Below are positions 1 to 12,749 of a stretch of 64,000 bases of DNA, in pieces. The stretch lies in contig NC_080588.1 of the NCBI RefSeq assembly GCF_029962835.1, forward strand, positions 62,644,001 to 62,708,000, read 5' to 3'. The notes beneath the pieces were generated by a model. The model did no database searches and had not been told where the DNA came from. It saw nothing but the letters and a program-made list of their open reading frames with translations. The stretch is from Magnolia sinica (taxonomy: Eukaryota > Streptophyta > Magnoliopsida > Magnoliales > Magnoliaceae). A program made the translations under genes and the position numbers. Every line of letters begins with the position of its first letter. Position 1 is the stretch's first letter.

Positions 1-733
1 AGGGAGTCCACATGGCACTCGCCCTTTTTAGGATAGCATCCCTCAAGCACGTGGAACTCTCATTTTCCGAGTCTTAAGCATGCGGTTGAGGTGCGTTTAC
101 TCTGATGCTCAGCTCCTTACCCAAAATTACCCTTTTACCACATCATCCAATCTATAAGATGATGCCATGTGAAAATCTCCAATCCCAGCCATTAATCACC
201 TTTTGCCCCTATGATTACCAGGAATTACAAGAAAACTAGGTTGGAGGCTATAAATATCCCCATTCCATTCTCATTTCAAAAAGACACCCAAGCATCTAGA
301 AGCATCAAAGTGCATCCCTTCTCACCCAGAGATCCCTCAGCCCTAACCATCTAGCCATCCCTCTACCAAGGAGAGTGAGGGTGGGAGAGAGAGAGAACTC
401 AACCCTGGTCTAGCCTAGCATAGCTAGAGCCCAAGCCTCCTGAGCCACATAACCTTAGATTTTAGTCACTCAATCTAGCATTGCGGCACTACTATTCATC
501 CAACCATTCAAGGCTAAATCAATTTCATTGAATCAATGCATTAACATCGTACAACATTTATTCCCTTCTCATCCCATCTGCTTCTCATATTCATCAACAT
601 CATAATGTATTTTCATTGTTTTCATGCATCTGACTGGTGGGTGTATGCTTTGAGGCTTACCGATATTTTTATACAAACATACTTTACACACCGCACTTGA
701 TCATTTCAAATGTATACTCTGCGGCTCGCCGAT

Positions 734-915
734 AAGGGTGCACACGGGTCGGTTCAGTCTGATTCTAGGGTGAAACCAGAACTGAACCGTTCCTAACGGT
801 TCCAAGAAATCAAAACTAGAATCGGACTGTTTGCACCCTAGAATCGAATCGGAACCAGACCGTAAAAACCGTTTCAGTTCCGAATCGATTATACGGTTCT
901 AGGCTTTTTATAATC

Positions 916-962
<47 letters not shown>

Positions 963-1244
963 GATTGGAATGGAGGCAACAGGGGCGGCGTGAAGAGAAT
1001 CAAGAGATTATGACTTTTATTTTTATTTTTAAAAATATTTATTACTTCAATGGTTCGGTTCCAAGTTTGGTTCTAAGGTCGATTTCACAGTTCAGTTCGG
1101 TCCTATATAACCCCAAATCGAGAGCCAAAACGAATTAATCAATTCTTTGATTTTCGGAACTGGAACTGGTGTACTTTAGAATCAGACCAAACTATGCAGT
1201 TTGGTTGGTTCCAGTCCGATTTATCAGTTCCATGTGCACCCTTA
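734..1244. mobile_element. hAT-type MITE with 8-bp target-site duplication
   Basis: The ends are inverted: taagggtgcac at 733-743 and its reverse complement at 1234-1244. Subterminal sequence rich in ggttcgg/cggttc motifs is also inverted. The flanks ctcgccga (725-732) and cttgccga (1245-1252) form an 8-bp duplication with one mismatch, which is the hAT signature. No transposase is encoded, so it is non-autonomous. A GA microsatellite lies inside. Confidence 0.7.
917..959. repeat. (GA)n microsatellite
   Basis: An uninterrupted run of about 21 GA dinucleotides inside the hAT-type MITE. It is likely length-polymorphic. Confidence 0.95.
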
Positions 1245-1560
1245 CTTGCCGATATTGTCAACTTTTGTCCATCAGAAATTCAGATTGGTTAATTAGTATT
1301 GTTATTGTATTGCATTACATTTCATGCACGTAAGAACTAATCTTATTATTCAGAATTAGTCAAATCTTGTGAAGTAAGACCGTACATTCGTATGGACATA
1401 GTGGGTGCCTAACACATTTTCTCTCTATAACCGCGATCCCTTGAAAATTCTGGAGCATAAGCTCATGAGTCATCTTAAGGTTAAGGGCATTTGGATTCTC
1501 AATCTTAAGCATTTATATGAGATTTAACTGTCTGTAAAATTGTAATAATTGATTAGTAAT

Positions 1561-3175
1561 GACTTTAGTAAAATATAACTCTTTTATCTCGATCTAGCTA
1601 AACAGTGGAAAGAAGAGTATCGATCTCCCGTCGTCTCAGAAAATCTGCCCTCTCCACACTCGCTAACCTTGCCTAGGTACCCAAGCTAACATAATGAACC
1701 TAGATATTCATCGAATCCACACTGTCCATCAGGTTTGAGGCCTCATTTACATCTGCGACCCAAAAATAATGATGATCTAAAATTCCAGTAGGCCACACAG
1801 TAGGAACCAGTATTGGAGGCCCACCGTGCTATTCACATGCTATCTACTTCAGTCATATTGTGTGCCTCATCGGGATGAAAGGATTTCTTCAGCCCTCGGT
1901 TTTGAAAACTGAAGAGTGCCATCTCACGAGAATTTAATGGTTCCTGTACAATTTCAACTGTGTGAGCGTCAAATCAGCCTTGCTTTTAGTATCAAGGCCA
2001 ACAGAAGGGTGGTCTACCTGATGTACAGGTAGATTCGATGCGCGTTAAATCATTTCACCACGTTGGAGAACGTTACCCTGTTTGGTAACTACGGCGAAGC
2101 ACGCAAGGGTTCCTTTACCTTTGCTAAGCTCACACACGTTTGTAAGCCGGTACACGCAACAGATGACAACATGTCAGGTACGAACGGGATCCCATCCATC
2201 CACAAGTGGGGTACCACTATCTTGATAATCTAGCCCAAGTATTAGGTCTGAAAGGCATTCAGGTGGGCCGCAGTAATTTTCCAAACAAACGTATGGCTGA
2301 TGAAAACTTAGCTGAAGTTTTCTACCCCATCCTTCTTTTTCTAATAGAGTGGCCCACCTACTGATTGGATCAGCCTCAGTTTTGTTTGGGTGAGTAGATT
2401 TATACGATCAGACCCACTAATGAATGGCTTAGATATTGCACCTTTCTGCAAGGCTGGCACGTATGGAGGCGTTTAGATGGCATGCGGTGTACACGCGTGT
2501 GGGCTTCGCAAAGCTCATAATCCAAAGGCGAGTTATTTGATACGCCGGATGCATGTCATGCTTGATACGCAGTCACTCAGAAATTGTAAAATTCACATAA
2601 ATTAACTCAAATCAAACCGACTAAATTGTAGAAATCACTGTTGAAAATGCAAAATCAGTTTCATTTAATAATCCTAATCTCTTTTTCGTAGACACTTGTT
2701 CGTTGGAGCAGGATCATGGGATGTTTTTTATTTTTGAACCATCCAATAGTCGTCCACTGATTCGATTGGCAAATAATCAAATAGGCCTAACTTTCGGCCA
2801 TGATATATTTAGATTGGGACAGTTTGAAGTAGACAGTTAGAAGTGTACTTGTACTTTAAGTGTGCAATTTCTGAGTAATATTTAAGTGCCTGCGTATCAT
2901 CCATCAGACTCTGCCAGATTACCAAAGATTTTCTCTAATCTGTTAGTTGCACGCGGCCTCTCCATACCCGGCCACCTAGCCTTCCGAGGACTGGAGTCCT
3001 CTGCAACGCCTCCTGTTTTACAGAGCGGATAAAAGCCAAATTCTGTGGGGTCCACCATGTTGAATATGCAAAATCCACTCCGTCTGTCAGGTTTTATCCA
3101 GATATTAGTCTCTATAAAAAAACTCACAATTCAGGTAGGCATACCACATGGATGGGGATGAGATGCCAACCACAG
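1561..3175. other. Gene-free interval
   Basis: No credible gene. Open frames are short and lack recognisable domains. There are inverted aggtgggcc/ggcccacct pieces near 2260-2360, suggesting a small decayed MITE, and a stretch at 2891-2920 (tgcgtatcatccat and following) that recurs just left of the fold-back element near 46998. Confidence 0.5.
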
Positions 3176-3655
3176 GCCTGTGTGTGCGGCCTCCATGATG
3201 TTTATCTTTCACATGCATGGCTCGATAGATAAAGCAAATCACCCCATTATTTTAGCTCATCCCGACCGAGGAGCTCTGTACACCTACCATCAACCCAAAA
3301 ATGAGGTAGGTCCAAATCTCAAGTGGACCACATCACACGAAACCATGTTGATTGAATTACCACTGTCGAACAAAATTTAGGACCACGAAAGCTTTGAATC
3401 AAGCTAATATTTGTTTTTTTTTTTTTTTTCATCCATGCCTGTATGACCTATGTCAAATAAACATTACAGTGGCCCCTCATGAGGTTTTTAACGGTAGACA
3501 TTCAATCACTACTGTTTTTCGGTGGTGTGGTCCACCTGAGATTTACATCTACCTCCTTTTTTAGTTCAGGCCTTGAAATGATATGGAAAAATAGATGGAC
3601 GGCTCAGGTAAAATACATACATCATGGTGGGCCCGCAGAGCACCTACCGCTGTCC
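3176..3655. mobile_element. Palindromic MITE of the gggcccacc core family (copy A)
   Basis: The left half (gcggcctccatgatgtttatc near 3188, aaatgaggtaggtcc near 3299) and the right half (ggtccacctgagatt near 3528, catacatcatggtgggccc near 3617) are inverted versions of one module. About 60 bp extra sits in the left half. No TSD was identified. The short open frames inside are by-products of the palindrome. Confidence 0.6.
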
Positions 3656-3751
3656 ACCTGGCCAGTGGCAGAGTCACTAGCCAAACCACGTCCGGATAGG
3701 CTCGTCCGGGTGGGGAACGGATTGGCTGCTCCCCCCGAGACGCCAGCGAAT

Positions 3752-4193
3752 GGCTGATGGTCGGTGCTCTGTGGGGCCCACCATGATGTATGTGTTTCAT
3801 CCATGCCGTCCATCTAGCATGATACCAAAAATGAGGTATATCACAATCTTAAATGGACCACATTACAGGAAACAGTATTGAATGAGCTTCAACCATTAAA
3901 AACATTTTGGGGGTCATAAAAGTTTTGGATTCAGATGATTTTTGTTTTTCCCCTTCATCTGGGCCTGTATGACCTAATAAACAGATTTGATGTCAAATAA
4001 ACAGTACAGTGGCCTTAGGAGGATTTTAATGATAGATATCCAATCACTATTGTTTTCATTTGGTGTGGTCCACCTGAGAATTATATACCTCTCATTTTTG
4101 AAATAAATCCCTAAAATGATCTTTAAAAATGGATGAACGTAATGGATGAAGTACATACATCATGGTGGGCCCACAGAGCACCGACCATCAGCC
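3752..4193. mobile_element. Palindromic MITE of the gggcccacc core family (copy B)
   Basis: This 442-bp element starts ggctgatggtcgg and ends with the exact reverse complement. The inversion continues inward through gctctgtggggcccacca and catgatgtatgtg. The inner core is the same as in copies A, C to H and the fold-back element, but the outermost bases differ. There is no coding capacity. A TSD could not be fixed by eye. Confidence 0.75.
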
Positions 4194-5640
4194 ACGGGGA
4201 GTAGCCTATCCGTTTCGGTCCAGGTGCAAACTCGCCTTTCCTGCTGCTGCCACGTGTGTGGTCGTGAATTCGGAAGAGAAAAGGACATCGTGAGATCTTC
4301 GACGAAGAAATGGTCCCGCATGATCCAAGCGCTTCTCGAAATTCGAGCAGTCAGAGGACACGTGTCTACTTCCAAACGGAACGACGGCCATTGTGTGGGT
4401 CCCGTGCAAAGGACGCAATTGGCTTTGTTCTGCACGTTGACGTGAAATCCTCGTTTGTGTGGAAGCATCTGTCAGTGTAACCTTCCAAAATAAAATCGGA
4501 CCCTAGAAACCTTCATCCAATTCACTTCTCCCGTCTGCATATAGGTCCGTGGATTCATTTGCATTGGCAAAAGTGCACTTTGGTCACGACCAGGACTTCG
4601 CACATGTGGGACCCATAATTCAGAGTTGATCCCGACCGTGCATGGAGCGAGCCCACGGTGGATGTTTTGCAGATCGAAAACTCATACGTTGAATATGGAT
4701 CGTTGGTCATGCAAGAATGGACTGTCTGAGTTCAGGGTCCTCAGAAACATCTTCACGAGTTCCTTTATGAAGGGGAAGATTTTCGACACGTGTGGTGCGC
4801 TGGTCTTTGGCACGTGCAAATGCGTACATGCAACTCAATAACTTGAGCTTTTGGGAAACAGATTGTGACCCGAGGATATGTACTGTGTCCTCGGATTCTC
4901 GGTTTAGACGAGTGGGGCCCATTGTTCAGTGGTTCGGTACATTGGCACTTTGGTGCCCTTTCCATCGAGAGGATAATTGATTTTTAAATCCGTCCCTTCA
5001 AAATAGACGGTTAAGAAGAGAGATGCAGCAATTGTCCAGATTCAACTGACAAAATGACAGAAAATTGGAGACTTCTTCCAATTTGGGCTTTTGTGGGTGT
5101 GGTCTATCCATTTGGGCTCGCAAACCAATGGTCTGGATCACTGGACCATGGACCCACTCGTCCAAAGAGTATATTATACAAATGTTTACCCGAGCGTGCA
5201 GGCACAATCGTACGAAGAACATATAATATAGATAGAAGTAGCCTCTTGGAGTGATTGATGTAGGAGAAGTTAAGACAAATCTCTCGAAATGATTAAGCAT
5301 CAAGGGAAGTGGGTTAAAAATTTGTGTAATGATTAAAAGTGCGCCGTATCTTCTAACACCCATGACTTTACCACTAGTTATCATGCATTATAAGTATAAT
5401 GTTAAAAAGCCGTGGATGAGCACCACGTTTGGTCCTGTCATTCTAAAAAAATCGATTATTTTAAGAGTTATAATAAGATTTTAAATTAAAATTTACGGTT
5501 GAAAATATCTAGGTGGACATAGAAGTTGATGATCAATGAATAAGAAGTTGAATGGGAGAGATGGGTATGATAAAGTTCGGGGAGAGGGAAGGAGGGATAG
5601 ACAGAGTTATAACCACTAATTCCATGTACATATTGTTGTA
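4194..5640. other. Gene-free interval with MITE fragments
   Basis: Contains pieces of a second palindromic family (gtgggacccataattcag near 4607, gtggggcccattgttcag near 4914, ctggaccatggacccact near 5140). No convincing coding region. The longest open frame (4998-5384, minus) has no recognisable domain. Confidence 0.5.
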
Positions 5641-6269
5641 AGTTTGATTTACAGTTTTTGTCACGTGATAAGTGCGAGTGTGCTGTAATTGAATGTGCGA
5701 CTCAATTCAAACATAACGATTATCGCCCCAAGCACTAAGATAAGTAGATATGTAGTATGTGATTAAGATCGAATAAGATCCGTAACTTATTCAGCCACTC
5801 GTGCAAAATATTAAAATGACTAGCTGATAGTTAGAGAGTTTGTCCTCTTGTAAGGTGATAGTCAAATGGTTTGTCCTCTTATAATATGTTACACATTTGA
5901 CTTTCATATAAAAAGAATTTTTAATATGAATGAAAGAAAAACAAGAAAAGAATCCGTACAGGCGATCACGAAGAATGGCCATAAAACAACTTTCTGGATG
6001 GAAAACTTTGATTGATAATCGAATTGAATCCAGCGTATGAGCGTAAATTCAAATTACAGCTAAAGTTAATCACTACTTGATTAACATTATGAATTAAACT
6101 GAATGTAAACGTCGGGCAAAAAGTAAAGGATTACATTATGTAATGTAATTGATAGGCTGAAAGCAAATGGATTATATTAAGGAATGTAAATGATAGATTT
6201 GGTTTGATTCGGTTGGTATGAGATAATTTGTTTTACTGAATTCCTTTGCTATTTATAACATTAACCCAG

Positions 6270-6455
6270 TCATTTGGATGCTTCCCACGTTTTTATGATT
6301 GTTATAACCGTTTCAGCACTACTGACTTTTTGGATGCTTACTATGTTTTGACAGTTGTTGTAACCGTTTCAACCTTAAATGGTCTTCTGAATACTTACCA
6401 TGTTCTGACAGTTGTTGTAACCGTTTCAATACTACATGGCCTTTTGGAGACTTCC
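6270..6455. repeat. 57-bp tandem repeat, about three copies
   Basis: The phrase gttgttgtaaccgtttcaa recurs at 57-bp spacing (6354 and 6411, with a diverged copy near 6297), with variable ggatgcttac segments between. Confidence 0.75.
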
Positions 6456-6525
6456 TTCTAAACTTTCCACATGTCATAAGTAACTGCTCCAGGCTTCTTT
6501 GAAAAGGAGAGTTTAAAATGTTATT

Positions 6526-6540
6526 GGGGGGGGGGGGGGG
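6526..6540. repeat. 15-G homopolymer
   Basis: Fifteen consecutive G bases, unusual in an AT-rich tract. The length is a likely sequencing or consensus uncertainty. Confidence 0.9.
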
Positions 6541-8449
6541 TGACAATGCCAAATAATTGAAATAAGTACTGAATATGTAAATAAAGCAAAGATCTCAATT
6601 GCTTAAGTTGATTTCAAATAACTCGTATGACAACCTTTACCTAAAGTTTTAGGGAGAACAACCTTATTTTATGAATTTTTTTAGAACAAAACCTCAAACT
6701 TGCAAGAGTAAATTAAAATATTACAACATTCACCACTCAACTGAAATTAAATATAATCATTCATTACAAATAAAATAAAGGCATTCACCTCGTAACATAA
6801 AAGGATTATAGTGGTTTAGTGCTTTAAAAACAGTCACACCTACTCCACTCCCAAAATGACGTCTTTCATAATTTTGGCTTTCACTATGAGAAGGTTTTTT
6901 CCAGGTTCATCTTAATAACCTTACACAATTCTTGTGATTTTTACGATCTATCACAATCAAACCTACACTGAGATTTTCAGGTTATCTCAGACAAACCTAA
7001 ATTGAGATTTTAACAAGCTATCTCAGAAAAACCTAAAAGAGTTTGGAAAGTATACTTATCTTCACCGTAGAAGATATATCAGAAACTTATAGCAGAAGAA
7101 CCTCTTTTTTTAATGTAAATTGTTCCTTGTACAGTCAGATAGAAAGGGTTTAGGGTTCTATTGATTTTAATTAAGTTAAACTCAATAAGATACTTGAATC
7201 AACTCTCTTAGATCTCAAAAGAAGATTATAGTTTACTCTTTTTACAATCAAACTTTGAAAGATCTAAGATAAATGTAATTGAAAAAAGGTATATAAATTA
7301 AATTATATATAAATACCGTTCAATAACTTGCTAATAACTTGAGCTTCTCTATCTCTTGCAGAAGGATTTTGATAATTAACTTGTGTAATTCGAAATAAGA
7401 GAGGAACTCAATTTATAGGCAAAGAAGTTGGAACTTCGGCTAGCCCGATATAGTCTTCGACTAGCCCAAGCAGACCATATTCAGTTCAATGGACTTCGGA
7501 TCGTGCAGGATAAGATTTATCCAAAATTCAGCTAGCCTGAGGTTAACTTTGGCTAACTAAACACCCCAGTTCGGCTAGCCAAATTTGCCCTTCGGCTGGC
7601 TGAATTCGCCTGAATTTCAAAAGTTGATGTTATTAGAATTTGACCCGAGCTTTCCAAGTAAAATTCAAGCTCGGGCTAGCTGAACTAAAACTTAGGCTGG
7701 CCGAGAAAGCTTAGGCTAGTAGAACTAAAAGTTACGCTGGATGAATTCCAAGTAAAATAAGCATAAAAACTCAAAATAACGCATTTTTGAAAGTATCTAG
7801 TCCTAAGGTCTTTCTAGGGTTTTATACCACCTGAGATATATTAAATATCTGTTCTTCTTTGACTGAACTAAGTCTTGGACTTCATCTTGACTCCGAGTTT
7901 GATCTCTTATTGAACATTAGTCGATCTTGAGCTTGATCTTCTCTTGATATAGATTGGTCTTGAGCTTAATCTTCTCTTGATCTTGAACCAGTTTTAAAGA
8001 ACTATTGTTAAATTGTTTTGGCTTTACGAAATTTGACAACTAAAGTGTGCTCAACATTTTAGCACTTACATTCTTGATGACTCGATCGCATTTCACTTGG
8101 CTCCTCGGTCGACCTCTTGGATGACTATCAGCCACTTGATTGAACTTCTTGATGACTATTGACCGCTTAATTTACTTTTTAATTACTTTCAACCACTCCA
8201 TTTCTTTTCATTATGTCAGTTGTGATTCCGTAAAAATCACTCCAAGTATTCTTGAAGATCTTTAGTTTGCTATATATTTTCTTTTTTATAATACTTGTCC
8301 TTTCCAATTGGGTTTTCCAAGAATGATCAAGAATACAATACAACACTACCCCCCACATCGTTTTGCCTTTGGTAAAAGGTTAATGTAATTGTAATTCATT
8401 TTTTGGTGTAATAAATTTAATTGCTCTACCATTTAAAAACATTAATTTC

Positions 8450-8885
8450 AGCCATCTTGGTCGAACTTTATTATCTTGAAAAAAAAACATCAAATTTAGC
8501 CGACTTAGCTGAACTCGGCCATCTTGATCGAGAGACAACAAATTCAACCGGTTTAGTCAAACTCAGTCAACATGATTGAAAAACAGCAAACTCAGCTATC
8601 TTGGTTGAACTCGGCTATCTTAATCGAGAAACGTCAAAATTGGCCATCCTGGTTAAACTTGACCGTCTTGGTTAAAAATATCAAATTCAGTTGTCCTGGT
8701 CGAACTCGATCATCTTTGTCGAAAAACATCAAAGTTGGTCGACTTGGACAAACTCAGTCATCTTAATCAAGAGACATCAAATTCGACTGTCTTCGTTGAA
8801 TTCATCTAGGTTGAAAAATGGCAAATTCAGCCATTTTGGTGGAACTCGACTGTCCTGATCAAAGAGCGGCAAAATCAACCGTGAC
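8450..8885. repeat. Degenerate minisatellite, about 48-bp unit
   Basis: About nine diverged copies of a unit built from catcaaattcagccgtcttgg and tcgaactcggtcatctt. It adjoins the gag-like remnant on its right. A related but shorter series occurs at 31800-31980. Confidence 0.7.
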
Positions 8886-8971
8886 AATGGAGATTATCAA
8901 TTAATTTATTCCAAATAGGTCTTATGGTTGACTAAGGTAGTAATACAGACGCGAACTTAGCTTACTACTTT

Positions 8972-9430
8972 TCAAACCATTTGAATGATTTGGTAACGAT
9001 TCAAATGGTGTGATTCGGCCATCGAAAATGGTTCAACGCCTACCTGGTTTTGTCTTCCATGATTTATTGGATTCCTAAGGAATAGTTGACCCCCAGGTAT
9101 ATCCTGGTTTCCTTCTTCAGAAACAACATTTCTAACCTCCTGTTCTAGTTGCTTGAACTCGGCGGATAGTGGAGCGTTCCGTATTTCGTGGATTTGAATA
9201 GGAATCACGTTTTGTCGTAGAGGAGGTGCTTGCGGTATTGGTTGTGCCGACGCCTTATTTCCGACAAAACTAATATCAACAATTGGTTGAGTTACATTTT
9301 CCTATGGCACAATAGGTGTTCTTTTAGAAAATATTATATTCAGGCTTTCGGCCTAGCTGGCCATCCATCTGTTGAAGGACTTAGCTTGAATTCATGATTC
9401 TTCTGCCATATGCTGATTCGTCTCATTATC
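8972..9430 (-). pseudogene. Possible retroelement gag-like remnant
   Basis: A minus-strand frame reads for about 80 codons from 9208 to 8972 and can be followed in the same frame upstream to about 9420, with at least one stop (near 9300). It is Gln/Pro/Asn-rich (for example QPIPQAPPLRQN, then FKQLEQEVRNV), a composition seen in N-terminal gag regions of plant Ty3 elements. No zinc knuckle or protease is visible. The assignment rests only on composition and the repetitive neighbourhood; it could be an unrelated non-coding frame. Confidence 0.3.
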
Positions 9431-11019
9431 TCAAAAAGATTTGTAGACTATCTCACGTTCTCTTTACTTTCATATTGGCTAATGTTATCCATCTCATCGG
9501 GTGTGACAAAAGCCTATTGTGGTTCGATGTACAATTTCTATCGGGGGTGGTTCTTGCAAGGTTTAAGGACAAAGTGTAGCTAGATAGTTTGGATTTGAGA
9601 TTGTCACATGTCATCATCTCATGAATTGGATGAGGTGGTAATAGAATAAATTTGGGTTTGGAAAAGGACACCAGAGTACATGCACATCGGCCACACTCTT
9701 GAGGGATGTAAAAGGGTATTCCACATGCTTGAAGGGTGCACCCCAAGAGAAGAGGCATGCCACGTGGCTGGCGGCACCTAGGGTGCCGCCAATCCACATA
9801 TGGATCTCCTTTCTCGGCAAGTTACCTCCCCCACTTGTGTGGAGGCTCTACTATGAAGGATATTGTATTGCTATTGTGCATTGTACTTTGATTGAACTTA
9901 ATTTCAGGATTTGGTTTGGGCTTGGTTTTGAGTTGGGCTTAATTAGGTGAGTTAATTGCGTTGTTAGACTGCGTAGGCTGACCGGATGAGTTGACTTGTT
10001 GTATTGATTAGCTAAATTAACTCAAGTCTGTAGGGTTTTAGGGTCCTATACCGAGTAGTACGACTGGGTTAACTGTACATTGATTCAAACTCGGTCACCT
10101 TAGGGTATCTACTCCTGGCCCCGACATCAAAGAAGACTAACAATCTCAATCTCCTTGATAATGCGATGAGGAAGTGCAAAACCTACCACCTAAAAATCAT
10201 AACAATACAAAAATTAGGTGTGGGAGCACTGTAAAATCATGCACCCGTAAAATCATTTGGTTGGGCCCAACTGGCTTTTGGAATGTGTATTCACAGGGCC
10301 GGGTGAATCTTCCGAGTGGATTGAATGCCATATAAATAGGGCAGATCCCACACACAATCTGGAGGGATTTCAATGGTAGGATGGTGTGTCCCACTTGAGT
10401 TTTAGGTCAGCATGAACCCTGAGGGGCGAACATGATGGACCGATTGGATGTCATGTTCCTATCACAATGGTCCCCATACAAAGGGTAGTATGATTAAGCT
10501 TAATCTCATAAAGCTTTGTAATGGGTCTGGCGGATTATGCCCGATCTGCAATGGGTCCCACGATGTTTTGCAAGCCTATCTAATAATTCTTCACGAGAGG
10601 GAGGTACTTGGTAGCACACGTGTCAAAATAACAGACGTGCGAGAGTTATGGACCGTTCAGAAATGCACAATAAGCAAGCCCTAGAACAAAAGCAACCTCA
10701 CCACGCATTTAAAGCAGCCCAGAACGGTGCATGGGCAGACCTTCGGTCCTTTCTCAGTGTTCACTAGTCTGATTTTTGCGTCAGCGCATGCTCAGTGTCC
10801 CTAACCCGGTGAATGGCTCAAACCTCACACACGTTTGCAGTGTTGGCACGTGTGCCAAGAAGTGCCTATTGGATCATTCTAAGCTAGGACGCTTCCCATG
10901 GAATTGTAGGGCTCTACTCTGTAGTTAGGCCTGCAGGGCTCTCAATGGATGCCAGATGAATCCTACGTTGTTTTAACGGGTCCAAATCCTTTTTTTAAAG
11001 TCTTTTAAAAATTAGAGCA
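9431..11019. other. Gene-free interval
   Basis: No credible gene. Several short open frames lack domains. The stretch 10240-10560 has inverted ggcccaac/ttgggccc-type pieces typical of local MITEs, but no element border can be fixed. Confidence 0.5.
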
Positions 11020-11480
11020 GATTAGGTGCGGCCCTTATCGTGGGGTCCACCTTGATGCATGTATTCTATATCCACGCTGTCCATCTATTTTTATAGATCA
11101 TTTTAGGGTATGAGCCCAAAATTGAAGCAGATTCAAATCTCAGGTGAACTATATCATGGGAAACAGTGGATATTGACCATTAATAACTTATTTTGGGTCA
11201 CAAAAATTTTGGACAACCCGATATTTACTTTTACCCTTCGTCAAGGTTGTGTGACCATATCAACAGGTTGGATGGTAAATAAACATTGCTGAAACATTAC
11301 CGTGGGTCTTAGGAATTTTTTAATGGTGGAGCATTAATCACTGCTATTTCCCAAGGTATGGTCCACCTGAGATTTTGATCTGCTTCATTTTTGGGTGGAC
11401 AGCATGGATATAGAATACATACATCAAGATGGGCCCGTGGTAAGGCCCGCATTGTCTTCAGTCACCGGTTGCACCTAATC
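11020..11480. mobile_element. Palindromic MITE of the gggcccacc core family (copy C)
   Basis: Begins gattaggtgc and ends gcacctaatc, its exact reverse complement. The inner core is inverted: cttgatgcatgtattctat near 11052 against atagaatacatacatcaag near 11412. It shares its outer end with copies D and G, so it defines a subfamily. Non-coding. Confidence 0.75.
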
Positions 11481-11595
11481 ATCTCCCTAAAGAAATGGGG
11501 CAGTATTTGTTCAAAAATCAAGTTTAGTTTGGTTTGAGTTAGGTTCACTAACTTAGACCTGTTACAATTGGAGCACTGCGAGGCCAAGCCTGTCA

Positions 11596-12011
11596 TATGG
11601 CTCTACACGAGCTAAGATAGCTCGAAAAGCTCACTCGGCTTGGCTCAATTTAGCTTAGCTTGACTTGATTTAAACGGCGACTCGAGGCGAGGCAAGCGTC
11701 ATATGACCTAGTTCGTTTTGAAAACGAGCTAATGTCGAGCAAAATGTAACTTAACTCAGCTCGACTCAACTCAGCTTGGCTTGAAGCTCGAGTACTAAAA
11801 TGGAACTTGACTCGACTTAACTCAACTCTACTTAACCCTACCTTGCCTATCCTGTTCTTATTTTTTCTCTTTCTTACCCAACCTGCCGCGCTCACCTACT
11901 CTCTCTCTTTTTCTCTCATTCCTTCTCCTCCCCACTTGGCTACTTTCCCGAGCTCAACTTAGCATCTGCCCGACTCAATGTCTTCTGCCTGGCCCACACC
12001 TACCCACCAAA

Positions 12012-12046
<35 letters not shown>

Positions 12047-12369
12047 AACAGCAAGGTACCTCCAATCTTTGATTCTTTTTTATTTATATATATATTTTTA
12101 AAAAATATGAAAATTTCAAATTTCAAAATTGGAATTTTGGATTTTGAATTTATGATTTGTAAATTGAAAGGTTCGGGGGTCAGGTTAGGACATGGATTGG
12201 GGCTGAGATCTGGTAAGCTTAAGGGCGAGCTCAAGTTCAAGGGGAGCACGGACAAGTCAAGCTAAGCTCTAACGGTAGCTCGAAGGTGAGCTCGAGCTCA
12301 AGGAGAGCATGGACAAGTCAAGCCAAACTTAACCCACCTTAACTCGACTCGGCTAGATATACAACCCTA
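11596..12369. mobile_element. hAT-like element rich in agctcgag motifs
   Basis: Many agctcgagct/ctcgactcg motifs occur in inverted orientation at both ends. The right end (atacaacccta) is roughly the reverse complement of the left end (tatggctctacac). The flanks cctgtcat (11589-11596) and cctgtcta (12370-12377) may be a decayed 8-bp TSD. A CT microsatellite lies in the middle. No transposase. Confidence 0.5.
12012..12046. repeat. (CT)n microsatellite
   Basis: CT run with one imperfection, inside the hAT-like element. Confidence 0.9.
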
Positions 12370-12425
12370 CCTGTCTAGGATTGGAACTAGTTAGTTTTAA
12401 TAGTTAGTGGCAGGCATAGTGAGCG

Positions 12426-12749
12426 GATTAGGTGCAGTCCTGCCTCACCCAAGACGGTGTGGACCTTACCGTGGGGCCCACCTTGATGTGTGTATTCTAT
12501 ATCCACATAGTCTATCCGTTCTACTATATATTTTTGAGGCATGAGCCAAAAAATGAAACGGATCCAAATTTTAGGTGGACCATACTATAAGAAACAATGG
12601 TGATTGACCATTAAAAACTTCTTGTGCAACACTGTTTTTGTATCAAGCTGATATTTGTTTTTTTTTTCCCCCCCTTTCTTTGGGTTTGTGTGACCTTATC
12701 AATAGGTTGGATTGCAAATAAACATTACCGAAACATTATGGTGGGCTCT
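12426..12749. mobile_element. Palindromic MITE (copy D), left part, split by a Ty3 insertion
   Basis: Starts gattaggtgca like copies C and G and runs through the core until gtgggctct, where the Ty3 LTR begins. The right part resumes after the second TSD copy, from 18672 to about 18703 (ccacctgagatttggatct), and is truncated. The MITE therefore predates the Ty3 element. Confidence 0.7.

Larger units (their letters stand above)
1..1560 (+). other. LTR-like remnant of a retroelement (partial)
   Basis: No coding region is visible. A TATA-like box (ctataaatat, 248-257) sits in a CT/CA-rich context, and about 1.1 kb downstream is the phrase gtgggtgcctaacac, which resembles the R/U5 part of some plant Ty3 LTRs. 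A hAT-type MITE interrupts the tract. Neither LTR border is visible, so the LTR reading is inference. Confidence 0.3.
5641..8970. other. Decayed retroelement-like tract
   Basis: AT-rich, no intact coding region. Segments near 5775-6110 resemble 42960-43320 at low identity (ttagccacttgtgaaatttt, gcatatgagtgtaaatt), so this is dispersed repeat. Around 7850-8000 there are repeats of cttgagcttgatcttctcttg, of the kind seen in decayed plant LTRs. Borders and family are not resolved. Confidence 0.35.

Noticed and set aside
4160..4468. 102-codon minus-strand open frame near copy B
   Set aside because: No domain, overlaps a similar-sized open frame on the other strand and the MITE end.
8572..8766. 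64-codon open frame with repeated LSWLN motifs
   Set aside because: Explained by the 48-bp minisatellite.
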